NCBI RefSeq assembly: GCF_000383235.1
Contig: NZ_KB910924.1
Span: 62,001-126,000 of the forward strand
Length of the DNA stretch: 64,000 nucleotides
From: Bacillus sp. 123MFChir2
Lineage (GTDB): Bacteria; Bacillota; Bacilli; Bacillales; Bacillaceae_G
Direction: 5' to 3'
A model generated the notes under the pieces. It was given only the letters and a program-made list of their open reading frames with translations, ran no database searches and had not been told where the DNA came from. The position numbers were made by a program, and so were the translations under genes. Positions 31,690 to 40,616 of the stretch are shown here, piece by piece. Each line of letters starts with the position of its first letter. Within the stretch, counting starts at the first letter, position 1.

Positions 31690-32724
31690 ATGAATATTCA
31701 AATTAAACAACTTATCGCACATGACTTAGATTTAGACAAATCAAAGCCTGGATTCTTTGACGATATAATTAACTTGACCTCGATTCCAACTACTGTATTT
31801 GATTTTTTCACCAAACATATAAATAACTCTTTGAACGCAAGACAAATCAAAGCATGTACTTTTGCCAATAAAGACACATATATACAAACAAAGGTATCTA
31901 ATATTGCACAAAAACTAACTGATATTCCTGTTTTTATTGAAGAAACACGTGATATGGCTGAGGACCTCTTCAGCAAAATGAAATCAACCAGTACTAAAAG
32001 TAGTGGTACCCTATTTTTCATTATTTATAACGACACACATCATGATTACTTGGCTATTATGAAAATGGATCCTAATAACGGAATTCAAATTGATAAAGAT
32101 ACTCATACTTTAACTGTTCAGGAGAATATGCTTCCTAACCCTGATGATCGACTACATAAATGTGCGTTTGTAAAATTACAGACAAATATTTTCATAGAAA
32201 ATGTTCACCTTCATGTACTAGATAGACAACAATCCGGTGGAGAAGTTTCTAAGTATTTCATGATTAATTTCTTACAAGCATCTGAAATACTTAATGACAA
32301 AATTATGACCAAACGAATTATTGATAAACTTACTGAAGAGGCTTTAAATATTACTCCTGATCCCGATAAACAATTAGACTTTCAGTTTGACGTAAACCGT
32401 ATGTTTAAAAGTGGAAGACCCATTGACGTAGATCATGATTTAGAAAGATTAATTACCCCATACATCCAAGAAGAAAAAAATAGAGCTGATTTTATAGAAG
32501 GGTTCAAGCTTTCATTACGCGAAGACTATGAAGATGTAAAGTTTCAATTTAACGCTGAAAGAGAAAAAGCCATGTATGTCTGCTTGACTTCTCCTGGAAA
32601 AGAAGTAAAAATTGAGTTTGATGTTGACTTACAAGGGGATATTATTAAGGTACAACAGGATCAAGATAACTTAAAAACAATTATAACTATAGATGGTTTA
32701 GCTCTAGAGAAAAAAATTAGATAG
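31690..32724 (+). CDS. Nucleoid-associated protein, NdpA/YejK (NA37) family
   Basis: The protein has 344 aa. It follows the NA37 pattern: an N-terminal IKQLIAHDLD strand-helix, a middle IEETRDMAEDLFSKM helix and GTLFFIIYND..DYLAIMKM strands, then the conserved GGEVSKYFMINFLQASE block (about 183-199). The family binds nucleoid DNA in Proteobacteria and is scattered in mobile elements of Firmicutes. A good site (AAGGAG) precedes the ATG. The gene is AT-rich and sits in the lysogenic-conversion slot between immunity genes and integrase. It is paired with the next gene (1 bp gap), suggesting a two-component system. Confidence 0.8.
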   Translation: MNIQIKQLIAHDLDLDKSKPGFFDDIINLTSIPTTVFDFFTKHINNSLNARQIKACTFANKDTYIQTKVSNIAQKLTDIPVFIEETRDMAEDLFSKMKSTSTKSSGTLFFIIYNDTHHDYLAIMKMDPNNGIQIDKDTHTLTVQENMLPNPDDRLHKCAFVKLQTNIFIENVHLHVLDRQQSGGEVSKYFMINFLQASEILNDKIMTKRIIDKLTEEALNITPDPDKQLDFQFDVNRMFKSGRPIDVDHDLERLITPYIQEEKNRADFIEGFKLSLREDYEDVKFQFNAEREKAMYVCLTSPGKEVKIEFDVDLQGDIIKVQQDQDNLKTIITIDGLALEKKIR

Positions 32725-32725
32725 A

Positions 32726-34312
32726 ATGGATGTATGTACAATGTTAGAGAAAATAATTTTTTTCGAAAATTGTATGAACGAACTAAAAAAAATATCAACT
32801 ACACAAGAATATAGTGAAAACTCAGATTTAATAGTTGTTTCTTTTACTGGGACTTTCGGAGACTTCCAACATTTCATTAAATCATATTGGGAGCCTCACG
32901 ATACTATCGATGAACACATCAAAATTCGTGTTTCATATGATCATCGTATCTTAAATCCTACTATGATGACTTCAAAGATGGCTTATGACGTTCATAAAAT
33001 CGTGAATCTTAAATTAAATTTTTCGAAATCTGATAGTATATATGCACATTATAAGGATACCCTAGTATTTTTGAATTTAAATTCGTTTACTAAATTTATT
33101 AATGAAACTAAATTAATGGCATTTTTAAATCAACTGGACAATAAAAAATTCATATTCTTACCTATCGATAAAGAATATGAAAACGGAATTATCCATTTAC
33201 TCCCATTAAAAGATATAGAATTTTTCACAACATTTGATAAAGATATACCCTTAGATATAAAAGAAAAACTCGATGAAAGCTCTTCTCTTTATTTTAAGTA
33301 TATGAATAGAAAACATTGTGATTTCATTGCAAACCCCTATGTTTTTCATTTTAGCGATATTGAAAACACTTCATTAAAACAAACCTTAGATTATAATCTA
33401 TTTTTATCTGCCATGCACTTTATTGCCAACTGGTCTTCAAAAGAGAAATTTATAATCAAAGGCTATAAAAATGTTGAACTTACAAATCAGGAATTTTTCT
33501 GTACAAAATATGCAAATGATTTGTTCAATATTTTTGAATTTGTTTACGACAAAGATAAATTTGTAGATAAAGCTGAAATTGCACGAAATATTTTTTCGCT
33601 TTACTTAAATGATGAAGATAATTTAGATCAAGTTGACCTTCAATTACCCAAAATATACGATACTATAACTACACACTTTAAAACGTATATACAGAAGGAA
33701 ATCAAAGAGTTCTTCGATCAACGCAAAGATGTCGAAAAAGAAGCTTATAATGCTGCAATTGAAGCAAAGGGTGAAACAGATAAAGTTGTTCAAAGTATTA
33801 ATTTACTCCTTTTAGGCCTAATCACAGCCGCTTTAACAGGTGTATTTGCATATTCTAAAGGAGAAAAGATTATTTTCCTTCTTGCTTTATTATTTCATAT
33901 TATTTATATAATCCTAACTTATTTTATAAATAATAAAAACTTTTCTTACAAAGAAGCGGATATTTTAGCCTCTTTTAATGGATATATTGAACAATTCTCT
34001 GTGCTAACCATAGAAGAAACTAATAAAATTAAAGAAACATATATTGAACCTGCTTTTATACGATTAAACAATGCATTATTGTGGTACAAATGGCTTGTGT
34101 GTGCACTTGTACTAATCTTAATGTGCGCAACATGTGTTGGTTTCTATTTTTTATATACTAGTCCAGAAAAAACTTCACAAAAAGACAATACAATGAAAGT
34201 TGATAAAATAATTATTCAACAACAAGATACAAATGTTGAAAGAGTTCCTTCTAAACCTGTTTTTCAGGAACAACTACCCCTATTTGATATTAATAAAATA
34301 CTTCAAAAATGA
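32726..34312 (+). CDS. Membrane protein partner of the NdpA-like protein, 528 aa
   Basis: About 350 soluble N-terminal residues of unknown fold are followed by three predicted membrane helices (about 357-376, 381-401, 455-477), with a helical loop between the second and third and a C-terminal tail of about 50 residues. A segment at about 320-355 is coiled-coil-like. No enzyme motif was seen. Start and stop spacing indicates coupling to the upstream NdpA-like gene. A DNA-binding protein paired with a membrane protein in a prophage accessory slot fits an anti-phage or exclusion system, but this is inference. Confidence 0.7.
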   Translation: MDVCTMLEKIIFFENCMNELKKISTTQEYSENSDLIVVSFTGTFGDFQHFIKSYWEPHDTIDEHIKIRVSYDHRILNPTMMTSKMAYDVHKIVNLKLNFSKSDSIYAHYKDTLVFLNLNSFTKFINETKLMAFLNQLDNKKFIFLPIDKEYENGIIHLLPLKDIEFFTTFDKDIPLDIKEKLDESSSLYFKYMNRKHCDFIANPYVFHFSDIENTSLKQTLDYNLFLSAMHFIANWSSKEKFIIKGYKNVELTNQEFFCTKYANDLFNIFEFVYDKDKFVDKAEIARNIFSLYLNDEDNLDQVDLQLPKIYDTITTHFKTYIQKEIKEFFDQRKDVEKEAYNAAIEAKGETDKVVQSINLLLLGLITAALTGVFAYSKGEKIIFLLALLFHIIYIILTYFINNKNFSYKEADILASFNGYIEQFSVLTIEETNKIKETYIEPAFIRLNNALLWYKWLVCALVLILMCATCVGFYFLYTSPEKTSQKDNTMKVDKIIIQQQDTNVERVPSKPVFQEQLPLFDINKILQK

Positions 34313-34421
34313 AAGGCAGCAATGCCTTTTACTTTTAAATAAAAACAGAACAAACATTCTTGTAAGTGGTATATTATTTCATAGGTTTTTCCATATAATA
34401 AATAGAAGGAGGTTATTCCTT

Positions 34422-35969
34422 ATGAAAACAGCAATCTACCTACGTAAATCCCGTGCCGATCTCGAAGCTGAAGCACGTGGCGAAGGTGAAACTCTAGCAA
34501 AGCACCGTACTACCCTGCTGAAAATCGCAAAGGAAATGAACTTAGATGTTTTAGCGGTTCGCGAAGAAATCGTTTCTGGAGAAAGCCTCGTCAAACGTCC
34601 TGAAATGCTGGCACTTCTCGAAGAAATTGAAGATAACAAATATGATGTTGTTCTTTGTATGGATATGGACCGTTTAGGTCGTGGTGGTATGAAAGAACAA
34701 GGAATCATTTTAGAGACGTTTAAACGCTCGAATACGAAGATTATGACACCAAGGAAGACTTATAACCTTAATGATGAGTGGGACGAAGAATATAGCGAAT
34801 TTGAGGCGTTTATGGCACGTAAGGAATTAAAGATTATTACACGTCGTATGCAACGCGGCCGTGTCGCAAGTGTAGAGGCTGGTAATTACCTTGGTACACA
34901 TGCACCTTACGGATATGATATCCATCGTTTAAATAAGCGAGAACGCACGTTAGCAATTAATTCAGAAGAAGCATCTGTCGTAAGAATGATATTTGAGTGG
35001 TATGCCAATGAGGATATGGGCGCAAATGCAATTATGCGTAAATTAAATGAGCTTGGCTACAAAAGCAAGTTAGGTAACAATTGGAACCCGTACAGTATAT
35101 TGGATATGTTAAAAAATCATATTTATATTGGCAAAGTCACATGGCAAAAAAGAAAAGAGGTAAAAAGTCCTAATGCTGTAAAACGTAGTAATACAAGGCA
35201 AGATAAATCAGAATGGATTATTGCTGATGGAAAACATGAGCCTATCATCTCAGAAAGCTTGTTTGAAAAAGTACAGGAGAAACTAAACACCAGATATCAT
35301 GTTCCTTATAATACAAACGGATTAACGAATCCACTGGCTGGGATTATTAGATGCGGTAAATGCGGCTACAGTATGGTACAACGGTATCCAAAGAATCGAA
35401 AGCCTACAATGGATTGTAAACATCGTGGTTGTGAAAATAAATCCAGTTATACAGAGTTGATTGAGAAGCGTTTGCTCGAGGCATTAAAAGAATGGTACAT
35501 CAATTATAAAGCTGATTTCGAGGAAAATAAGAACAGTGGCAACGCAAAAGAAACACAAGTGATACAAATAAATCAAGCTGCTTTACGAAAGCTTGAAAAA
35601 GAATTAGTGGATGTCCAAAAACAAAAAAATAATTTACACGACTTATTAGAACGTGGCGTTTATACTGTTGATATGTTCTTAGAACGTTCAAATGTTGTTT
35701 CCGATCGCATCAATGAAATTACTTCCACGATGGAAAACTTAAAGAAAGAAATTAAAACGGAAATAAAAAAGGAAAAAGTGAAGAAAGATACCATCCCTCA
35801 AGTAGAGCATGTTCTTGATCTATACTTCAAAACAGATGATCCGAAAAAGAAAAACAGCCTCCTAAAGTCGGTTTTAGAAAAGGCTGTTTATAAGAAAGAA
35901 AAGTGGCAAAGACTCGATGATTTCGAACTTGTGCTTTATCCTAAGCTCCCTCAAGATGGCGACAAATAA
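34422..35969 (+). CDS. Large serine recombinase (prophage integrase/excisionase)
   Basis: The protein has 515 aa from the ATG at 34422 (site AGAAGGAGG). The resolvase domain starts MKTAIYLRKSRAD with Ser10 as nucleophile; the recombinase domain spans about 160-300; a zinc ribbon has Cys311, 314, 332 and 337; a coiled coil lies at about 365-460. This is the architecture of CisA (skin), SprA (SPbeta) and phiC31 integrase. It ends 17 bp from the truncated dpaB frame, so it most likely cuts within dpaB. Excision would need a directionality factor, not identified here. Confidence 0.95.
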   Translation: MKTAIYLRKSRADLEAEARGEGETLAKHRTTLLKIAKEMNLDVLAVREEIVSGESLVKRPEMLALLEEIEDNKYDVVLCMDMDRLGRGGMKEQGIILETFKRSNTKIMTPRKTYNLNDEWDEEYSEFEAFMARKELKIITRRMQRGRVASVEAGNYLGTHAPYGYDIHRLNKRERTLAINSEEASVVRMIFEWYANEDMGANAIMRKLNELGYKSKLGNNWNPYSILDMLKNHIYIGKVTWQKRKEVKSPNAVKRSNTRQDKSEWIIADGKHEPIISESLFEKVQEKLNTRYHVPYNTNGLTNPLAGIIRCGKCGYSMVQRYPKNRKPTMDCKHRGCENKSSYTELIEKRLLEALKEWYINYKADFEENKNSGNAKETQVIQINQAALRKLEKELVDVQKQKNNLHDLLERGVYTVDMFLERSNVVSDRINEITSTMENLKKEIKTEIKKEKVKKDTIPQVEHVLDLYFKTDDPKKKNSLLKSVLEKAVYKKEKWQRLDDFELVLYPKLPQDGDK

Positions 35970-36016
35970 GGGTTCGCTCTTTGTCGTCATCTTGTTGGTG
36001 TAATTAGATTGACACC
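35955..36016. other. Right attachment junction in dpaB, with a 12-bp hairpin
   Basis: GATGGCGACAAA (35955-35966) and TTTGTCGTCATC (35980-35991) form a near-perfect inverted repeat covering the recombinase stop. Just beyond it, on the minus strand, DpaB reads ...GLNGVNL and then diverges into ITPTR and a stop; relatives continue MRLM. The crossover therefore lies near 35992-36012. The exact core needs the left junction. Confidence 0.7.
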
Positions 36017-36427
36017 ATTTAATCCAAGAGCATCGTTCGTTGAAACTGCTAATACAACCGGTTTACCATTTCGTAGTGTGGCTTTAGCGGCCATTAATAC
36101 GGGTGAATCTGTCATTGCATTCGCAAATTTACTCATTGTATTTCCTGTTAATGGTGCTATAACCATACAATCCAATGGAATTTTCGGACCAAGCGGTTCT
36201 GCCTTCACAATAGAATCAATTACTTTATGGCCAGTAATAGCTTCTATCTTCTCAATCCACTCTGCACCTTCACCAAATCTTGTGTTTGTCGTTTGTAATG
36301 TATATGATACAACAGGGCGTACTTCCGCTCCATCCGCAACAAGTTTTTCTAAGTGTGGCATGACTTCTGCATACGTACAATGTGAGCCTGTTAATCCAAA
36401 ACCAATTCGTTTCCCTTTTACACTCAT
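35987..36427 (-). CDS. dpaB: Dipicolinate synthase subunit B, 5' part, interrupted by the prophage
   Basis: The frame has 146 codons against about 200 in intact DpaB (SpoVFB). Residues 1-141 are normal flavoprotein-like DpaB (GFGLTGSHCTYAEVMPHLEK; VIAPLTGNTMSKFANAMTDS), and the last five are phage-encoded. About 55 C-terminal residues are missing. DpaA and DpaB make dipicolinic acid in the mother cell for spore core dehydration and heat resistance. It overlaps dpaA by 4 bp. Function would depend on precise prophage excision. Confidence 0.93.
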   Translation of the reverse strand: MSVKGKRIGFGLTGSHCTYAEVMPHLEKLVADGAEVRPVVSYTLQTTNTRFGEGAEWIEKIEAITGHKVIDSIVKAEPLGPKIPLDCMVIAPLTGNTMSKFANAMTDSPVLMAAKATLRNGKPVVLAVSTNDALGLNGVNLITPTR

Positions 36428-37326
36428 TTTTTATTCTCCTTTCTCACATCTACATCTGCCATTAATAAATTAGAAAGGACATTTGCGAGAATTTGCCCTG
36501 CTGTTTTTGGTGCAACAATCCCTGGAAGTCCAGGCGCTAACAAAGCCTTAATTCCTCGCTTTTCTGCATAGCGGAAGTCTGTCCCTCCCGGTTTAGATGC
36601 TAAATCAATAATTAATGTATGAGCAGGCATTTTCGAAATTGCGCTTGCCGTTACAACAAGATGGGGGATTGTATTAATAACAATGTCAACATCGTGTACC
36701 TCTCGCTCTATATCTCGCATTTGAAATGGCATAAATGTCATTTCTGTAATACGCGCAATATGTTCAGAACGACGAGCACCTACTTTCACTTTCGCTCCTA
36801 GTGACTGAAATGCTCTTGCTACACTCATTCCAGTTCTCCCAAAACCTAATACCATTACCGTAGATCCATGAATTGTGTAATCGGTATGTTGAATAACCAT
36901 CATAATAGTCCCTTCAACAGTTGGTATTGAGTTATAAATCGCTACATCATCACGATCAAACAATTTGACAAGTTTTCGATTCGTTGAAGAAGCAATTGTA
37001 TCTAAGTAAGTGTTACTGATACCTGAATATATCGTAAAATGCGCTGGTGTGTTTTCAATATGTTCTTTTGTAATCATAACTGTTGCATTAGAAAAAATTG
37101 TATCGATCTTTCCGTTTGCATCAGTTCCAGCTACCGGCAAAATAATGGCATCTAAAGAAGTAAAATCGAGATTTTGCATACTCTCTTTTGCTGATCCTGT
37201 AAATCCATGATCCAACTGATCAAAACCTACTAATGAGAGTTTCGCATCAAGCTCAACTAGCTTACGAATGACTTCAAGTTGCCTTGCATCTCCTCCTATG
37301 ACAGCGATATGAATATCAGTCAACAT
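36424..37326 (-). CDS. dpaA: Dipicolinate synthase subunit A
   Basis: The protein has 300 aa from the ATG at 37326 (MLTDIHIAVIGGDARQ); a GTG 12 bp upstream is possible but poorly placed. It has an N-terminal dinucleotide-type motif (IAVIGGDARQLEV) and a second Rossmann motif (VMVLGFGRTGMSVARAFQSL). With DpaB it converts a lysine-pathway intermediate to dipicolinate. It is expressed in the mother cell under sigma-K in Bacillus. Intact here. Confidence 0.96.
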   Translation of the reverse strand: MLTDIHIAVIGGDARQLEVIRKLVELDAKLSLVGFDQLDHGFTGSAKESMQNLDFTSLDAIILPVAGTDANGKIDTIFSNATVMITKEHIENTPAHFTIYSGISNTYLDTIASSTNRKLVKLFDRDDVAIYNSIPTVEGTIMMVIQHTDYTIHGSTVMVLGFGRTGMSVARAFQSLGAKVKVGARRSEHIARITEMTFMPFQMRDIEREVHDVDIVINTIPHLVVTASAISKMPAHTLIIDLASKPGGTDFRYAEKRGIKALLAPGLPGIVAPKTAGQILANVLSNLLMADVDVRKENKK

Positions 37327-37389
37327 TCTTTTCTTCACCTTCTTTTTCTCTCATTATAAGAAAAGTGCCTACTTTTTCGTTTTCCTCCA

Positions 37390-37417
37390 CATCATATGTA
37401 ATGTACGAGTATAAGGT
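37390..37417 (-). promoter_or_regulatory. Sigma-K-like promoter of dpaAB
   Basis: On the minus strand AC (37416-37417), 17 bp, CATATGATG (37390-37398) fits AC-N16-17-CATANNNTA with one mismatch. It gives a leader of about 57 nt before dpaA and agrees with the known mother-cell control of this operon. Confidence 0.45.
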
Positions 37418-37465
37418 GATTGAAAACAACAAAGTAAGAATGACTTACATCTATAGATTTTCATA

Positions 37466-37498
37466 ATAAAAAAGACGACCACAATGGTCATCTTTTAA
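37466..37498 (-). terminator. Intrinsic terminator between ymxH and dpaA
   Basis: On the minus strand AAAGATGACCA pairs with TGGTCGTCTTT and is followed by a T-rich tail. It separates the vegetative ymxH transcript from the sporulation operon dpaAB. Confidence 0.8.
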
Positions 37499-37746
37499 TT
37501 AAAATCTGAATAATTAACAAGATCAAAAATGATCATATCTTGCCCTACTTTTTTAATTCGACTCCACTCCACCCTTACTTCTTGTTGCCCTCTTTTAAAT
37601 CCTCCCCATTTTCCAACTGGAATAATGAGCGCTTGAATCTTTCCATCTTTCTCATCAATCTCTAGATCGGCATGCCCTAGTACGCCCATTCGTTCCGCAC
37701 GTTGTAAATCAACAATTTCTTTTCCGCTTAGTTCACTTAATCGCAT
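37495..37746 (-). CDS. ymxH: YlmC/YmxH family PRC-barrel protein
   Basis: The protein has 83 aa, a single PRC-barrel-like fold (MRLSELSGKEIVDLQRAERM; DLEIDEKDGKIQALIIP). It is conserved between mlpA and dpaA in Bacillus. The biochemical role is not established; paralogues are sporulation-linked. Confidence 0.9.
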   Translation of the reverse strand: MRLSELSGKEIVDLQRAERMGVLGHADLEIDEKDGKIQALIIPVGKWGGFKRGQQEVRVEWSRIKKVGQDMIIFDLVNYSDFN

Positions 37747-37799
37747 TCCATCCCCTCCATATATAACATTTTTATTAGAAGATTTCTTTTATATATAAA

Positions 37800-38060
37800 T
37801 CCAAATTAAAAACCTGACATAAACCCCTTTTCTTTTTAGATGGCCCTGAGCGTCTGGCCATGCATAGAAGCGGTCAGGGCCTATTTCTGCCACATGCGAA
37901 GTTTAAACAGAGAGAGAAAGAAAGTAGCCATTATTTTTTGCTTGGCATGGCGGCGACTTGTGTGTTTGAAATTCAAGTTGGATTTATATATTAAGTACCT
38001 ATTCTAGACTTCGCAAAAAAATACCTATATAAAGTGACACTTCCATTAGTGGGAGTATTA
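37800..38060. repeat. Intergenic element with inverted repeat; possible B. cereus group bcr-type repeat
   Basis: No ORF was seen. GGCCCTGA (37842-37849) and TCAGGGCC (37874-37881) are perfect inverted copies. The block ending CTTCCATTAGTGGGAG (about 38040) shares CTTCCATTAGTG with the pnp-ylxY gap (about 40385). B. cereus group genomes carry dispersed intergenic repeats of this size; the family assignment is from memory only. Confidence 0.35.
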
Positions 38061-38089
38061 CTGCCCATTAAAGCGAGATAAATGCAAAT

Positions 38090-38125
38090 AAAACACCGTT
38101 TCTCTTAATAAGAAACGGTGTTTTA
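38090..38125 (-). terminator. Intrinsic terminator after mlpA
   Basis: AAACACCGTTTCT (38091-38103) and AGAAACGGTGTTT (38111-38123) form a perfect 13-bp stem, with A-run and T-run making it bidirectional. Confidence 0.9.
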
Positions 38126-38132
38126 TACATAC

Positions 38133-39377
38133 TTATTTTTGATTTATTCCTTTTGGAAGCTCTCCATTTGGACTAATCAATGACGCAGAAAACTCATCTG
38201 TGAACATATTACGAATCAATGTATCTACATCAGCTTTTGTAACACTGTTTACACTTTCGATAATTTCATCTAAAGAACGGTGTTTTTTTAGAAGTAATTC
38301 ATTTTTACCATTACGGCTCATTCGACTATTTGTACTTTCTAAACTTAACATCAGATTCCCTTTTAGTTGCTCTTTACTGTTAAGTAATTCTTTTTCTGTA
38401 ATACCTGTATTTTTTAATGTATCAAGTGTTTGTTGAATTGTTTCGTACAACATATCAAGTTGCTGACTGCCCGTTCCTCCGTAAATTGTTAACATCCCTG
38501 TATCTTCATAAGAAGAATGATAAGAAAATACAGAGTACGCTAACCCACGTTGCTCGCGCACTTCTTGGAACAAACGACTACTCATACTGCCGCCTAGAAT
38601 ATTATTCAATACAATCAGATTATAAATACTTTCATCACCCATCTGTAATCCTTTAAATCCTAAACATAAATGAGCTTGTTCTGTCTCTTTTTTACGCGCT
38701 ACTTTATTTGGATGAAAAATAGGGCTATGTACTTGTTCACGGTTTGTTGTTCCTTCATAATCTCCAAAGTATTGTTCAACGATTTGAACAAATGATTCAT
38801 CAATGTTACCAGCAATTGAAACAACGACATTTTCTGGCGTATAATGATTTTTCATGTATTCACGAAGCGTATCACCTGTAAACGTTTCAAGCGTTTGCTC
38901 TGTTCCTAAAATAGGATATGCCAGCGGATGTGTCTCATACGTCGCTTTCGTTAACATATCATGAACAATATCATCTGGCGTATCTTCATACATTTTAATT
39001 TCTTCAAACACAACGTTTTTTTCTTTTTTCAATTCTTCTTCAACAAATGTTGAATTAAAGAACATATCCGCTAAAATATCAAGTGCGTATTTTGCATGCT
39101 CATCTAACACTTTCGCGTAATAACATGTATATTCCTTTGATGTAAATGCATTAACTTGCCCGCCAATGCTGTCGAAGGATTCTGCAATTTCTCTAGCACT
39201 ACGTGTTTTCGTTCCTTTAAAAAACATGTGTTCTAAAAAATGAGAAATCCCATTATTCTTTTCATTTTCATTTCGTGATCCCGCATGAATCCATACTCCA
39301 ATTGCAACAGAACGTACTGTTGGAATATGTTCCATTACGATTCTTACTCCATTTTTACATGTATATTTTTTGATCAA
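38133..39377 (-). CDS. mlpA: M16-family zinc protease MlpA
   Basis: About 414 aa from a TTG start at 39377 (site AGGAGGAAGG); the ATG further upstream has no site. It carries the inverted zinc motif HFLEH (HxxEH, about 50) and the downstream Glu in ENVVVSIAGN-type context. It is the processing-protease-like peptidase encoded upstream of ymxH in Bacillus. Confidence 0.93.
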   Translation of the reverse strand: MIKKYTCKNGVRIVMEHIPTVRSVAIGVWIHAGSRNENEKNNGISHFLEHMFFKGTKTRSAREIAESFDSIGGQVNAFTSKEYTCYYAKVLDEHAKYALDILADMFFNSTFVEEELKKEKNVVFEEIKMYEDTPDDIVHDMLTKATYETHPLAYPILGTEQTLETFTGDTLREYMKNHYTPENVVVSIAGNIDESFVQIVEQYFGDYEGTTNREQVHSPIFHPNKVARKKETEQAHLCLGFKGLQMGDESIYNLIVLNNILGGSMSSRLFQEVREQRGLAYSVFSYHSSYEDTGMLTIYGGTGSQQLDMLYETIQQTLDTLKNTGITEKELLNSKEQLKGNLMLSLESTNSRMSRNGKNELLLKKHRSLDEIIESVNSVTKADVDTLIRNMFTDEFSASLISPNGELPKGINQK

Positions 39378-39465
39378 AAGCCTTCCTCCTATTAACAATT
39401 TCTCTGTTAAAAAATTCTATTATATAATCATAACAAGTTTAAAGGCGAATGTCATGCAAATGTGT

Positions 39466-40359
39466 TTAATCAATACGCTTTTCATCTACTAAAGCAGATA
39501 CGTTCCCTACAGTATATCCTTTTTCTTTTAGCTTTGAAATCAATGTATCAAGCGATTCCGCCGAAGAAGAAGTTGGATGCATTAAAATAATGGCACCGGA
39601 ATGTACTTTACTTAATACTCTCTGGAGTAACACGTGTGGTTCTGGATGCTTCCAATCAATTGTATCCACTGTCCACATAATCGTTCCCATTCGTAACCTT
39701 GCAGCCGTATGAACAACATCGTCACGAAAACTGCCACTTGGAGGTGCAAACCAACGCACTCTTTGATTCGTTGCCGCTTCAATGACTTGATTCGTTTTTT
39801 GTAATTGTTCTTGAATTGCAGAAAGCGACAACGTTTTCATATCAGGATGCGTATACGAATGATTTCCCACTTCCTGGTCAGCATCTGCAATCATTTTTGC
39901 AAACCGTAAATTTTCTTTTACCCATCTTCCCTCTAAAAAAAAAGTTGCTTTAACATTATGCTTTTGCAGTACCTCTAACATCCGCGAAAGATATTCATTC
40001 CCCCAAGCAACATTAATAGTAAGTGCAACCATTTTTTTACTTGGATTCCCTCTATAAATCGGGGCAGGTGATAAGTCTGCTAAATGTACTTTGGGCGATA
40101 CTTCTCGGTATACCAATTGTTTCTCATCAAACCTTTCCTGCTTCTTCATGTTATTATAGGAAGCTCGTATATCCACTTCTCTCCCGTTATACCCTGGCGT
40201 CGCTTTCCACACTTTATCAATACATGCATCTTGCGCTGGAATCGCATATACTTTTGCTTTTTCTTCAATTTCCTCATACAAACGGTCTTTTGCATATGAT
40301 ATATGTGAAACATGTATAGCGGAGAACCATAATATAAAAAAAATAATGCGAATCTTCAT
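39466..40359 (-). CDS. ylxY: Polysaccharide deacetylase-family protein YlxY (catalytic Asp changed)
   Basis: The protein has 297 aa, with signal peptide/anchor MKIRIIFFILWFSAIHVSHI and a NodB domain at about 105-290. The motif-1 TFDDG is replaced by LTINVAWGNEY, so the usual Asp pair is absent. The metal-binding H-x3-H (HSYTH) and motif 3 (APPSGSF) are present. It is encoded between pnp and mlpA as in other Bacillus. Activity is therefore doubtful or altered; it probably acts at the cell wall. Confidence 0.9.
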   Translation of the reverse strand: MKIRIIFFILWFSAIHVSHISYAKDRLYEEIEEKAKVYAIPAQDACIDKVWKATPGYNGREVDIRASYNNMKKQERFDEKQLVYREVSPKVHLADLSPAPIYRGNPSKKMVALTINVAWGNEYLSRMLEVLQKHNVKATFFLEGRWVKENLRFAKMIADADQEVGNHSYTHPDMKTLSLSAIQEQLQKTNQVIEAATNQRVRWFAPPSGSFRDDVVHTAARLRMGTIMWTVDTIDWKHPEPHVLLQRVLSKVHSGAIILMHPTSSSAESLDTLISKLKEKGYTVGNVSALVDEKRID

Positions 40360-40545
40360 AAAGCACCCTCCAATAAAGTAAAACTTCCATTAGTGAAGAA
40401 CCTTCCATCCCATCGACGAATGGTTAGTCCGATATCTCTTCTATTCTTTTCATGTACACCTCTTTAAACAAAAGTAATCAACAGCTTCTTTTCTTATCAT
40501 TGTTAATTTAAACGTTCTCATTAAAACTATACTCTGTTATATACA

Positions 40546-40616
40546 AAAAAACCTTGAGATATATCCCAAGGTCTTTTACATAATAAAAAAGCTAAGGAAA
40601 TCCCTTAGCTTTTTTA
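40546..40616 (-). terminator. Tandem intrinsic terminators after pnp
   Basis: Two minus-strand hairpins are present: AAAAAAGCTAAGG/CCTTAGCTTTTTT (40587-40616) directly after the pnp stop, and ACCTTG/CAAGGT with seven T (40547-40572). The remainder of the gap to 40359 shows no gene. Confidence 0.85.

Larger units (their letters stand above)
1..36010. mobile_element. Temperate siphovirus prophage inserted in dpaB (left end outside window)
   Basis: Contiguous phage modules are visible: tail, head, packaging, late regulator, replication, immunity and a large serine recombinase at the extreme right end. Late and early genes are on the minus strand; lysogeny genes and the recombinase are on the plus strand. 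The right boundary is set by the loss of DpaB homology near 35.99-36.01 kb. The left boundary, the lysis genes and the missing 3' part of dpaB are expected left of position 1. Exact att bases cannot be fixed without the other junction. Confidence 0.95.

Noticed and set aside
31690-34312. Known Kiwa defence system
   Set aside because: The 344-aa protein follows the NA37/NdpA pattern, not the KwaB type I would expect, and the 528-aa protein is far larger than KwaA.
35987-36427. dpaB truncation as a sequencing frameshift
   Set aside because: DNA beyond the break carries no further dpaB in any frame and is directly the phage recombinase end, so it is an insertion.
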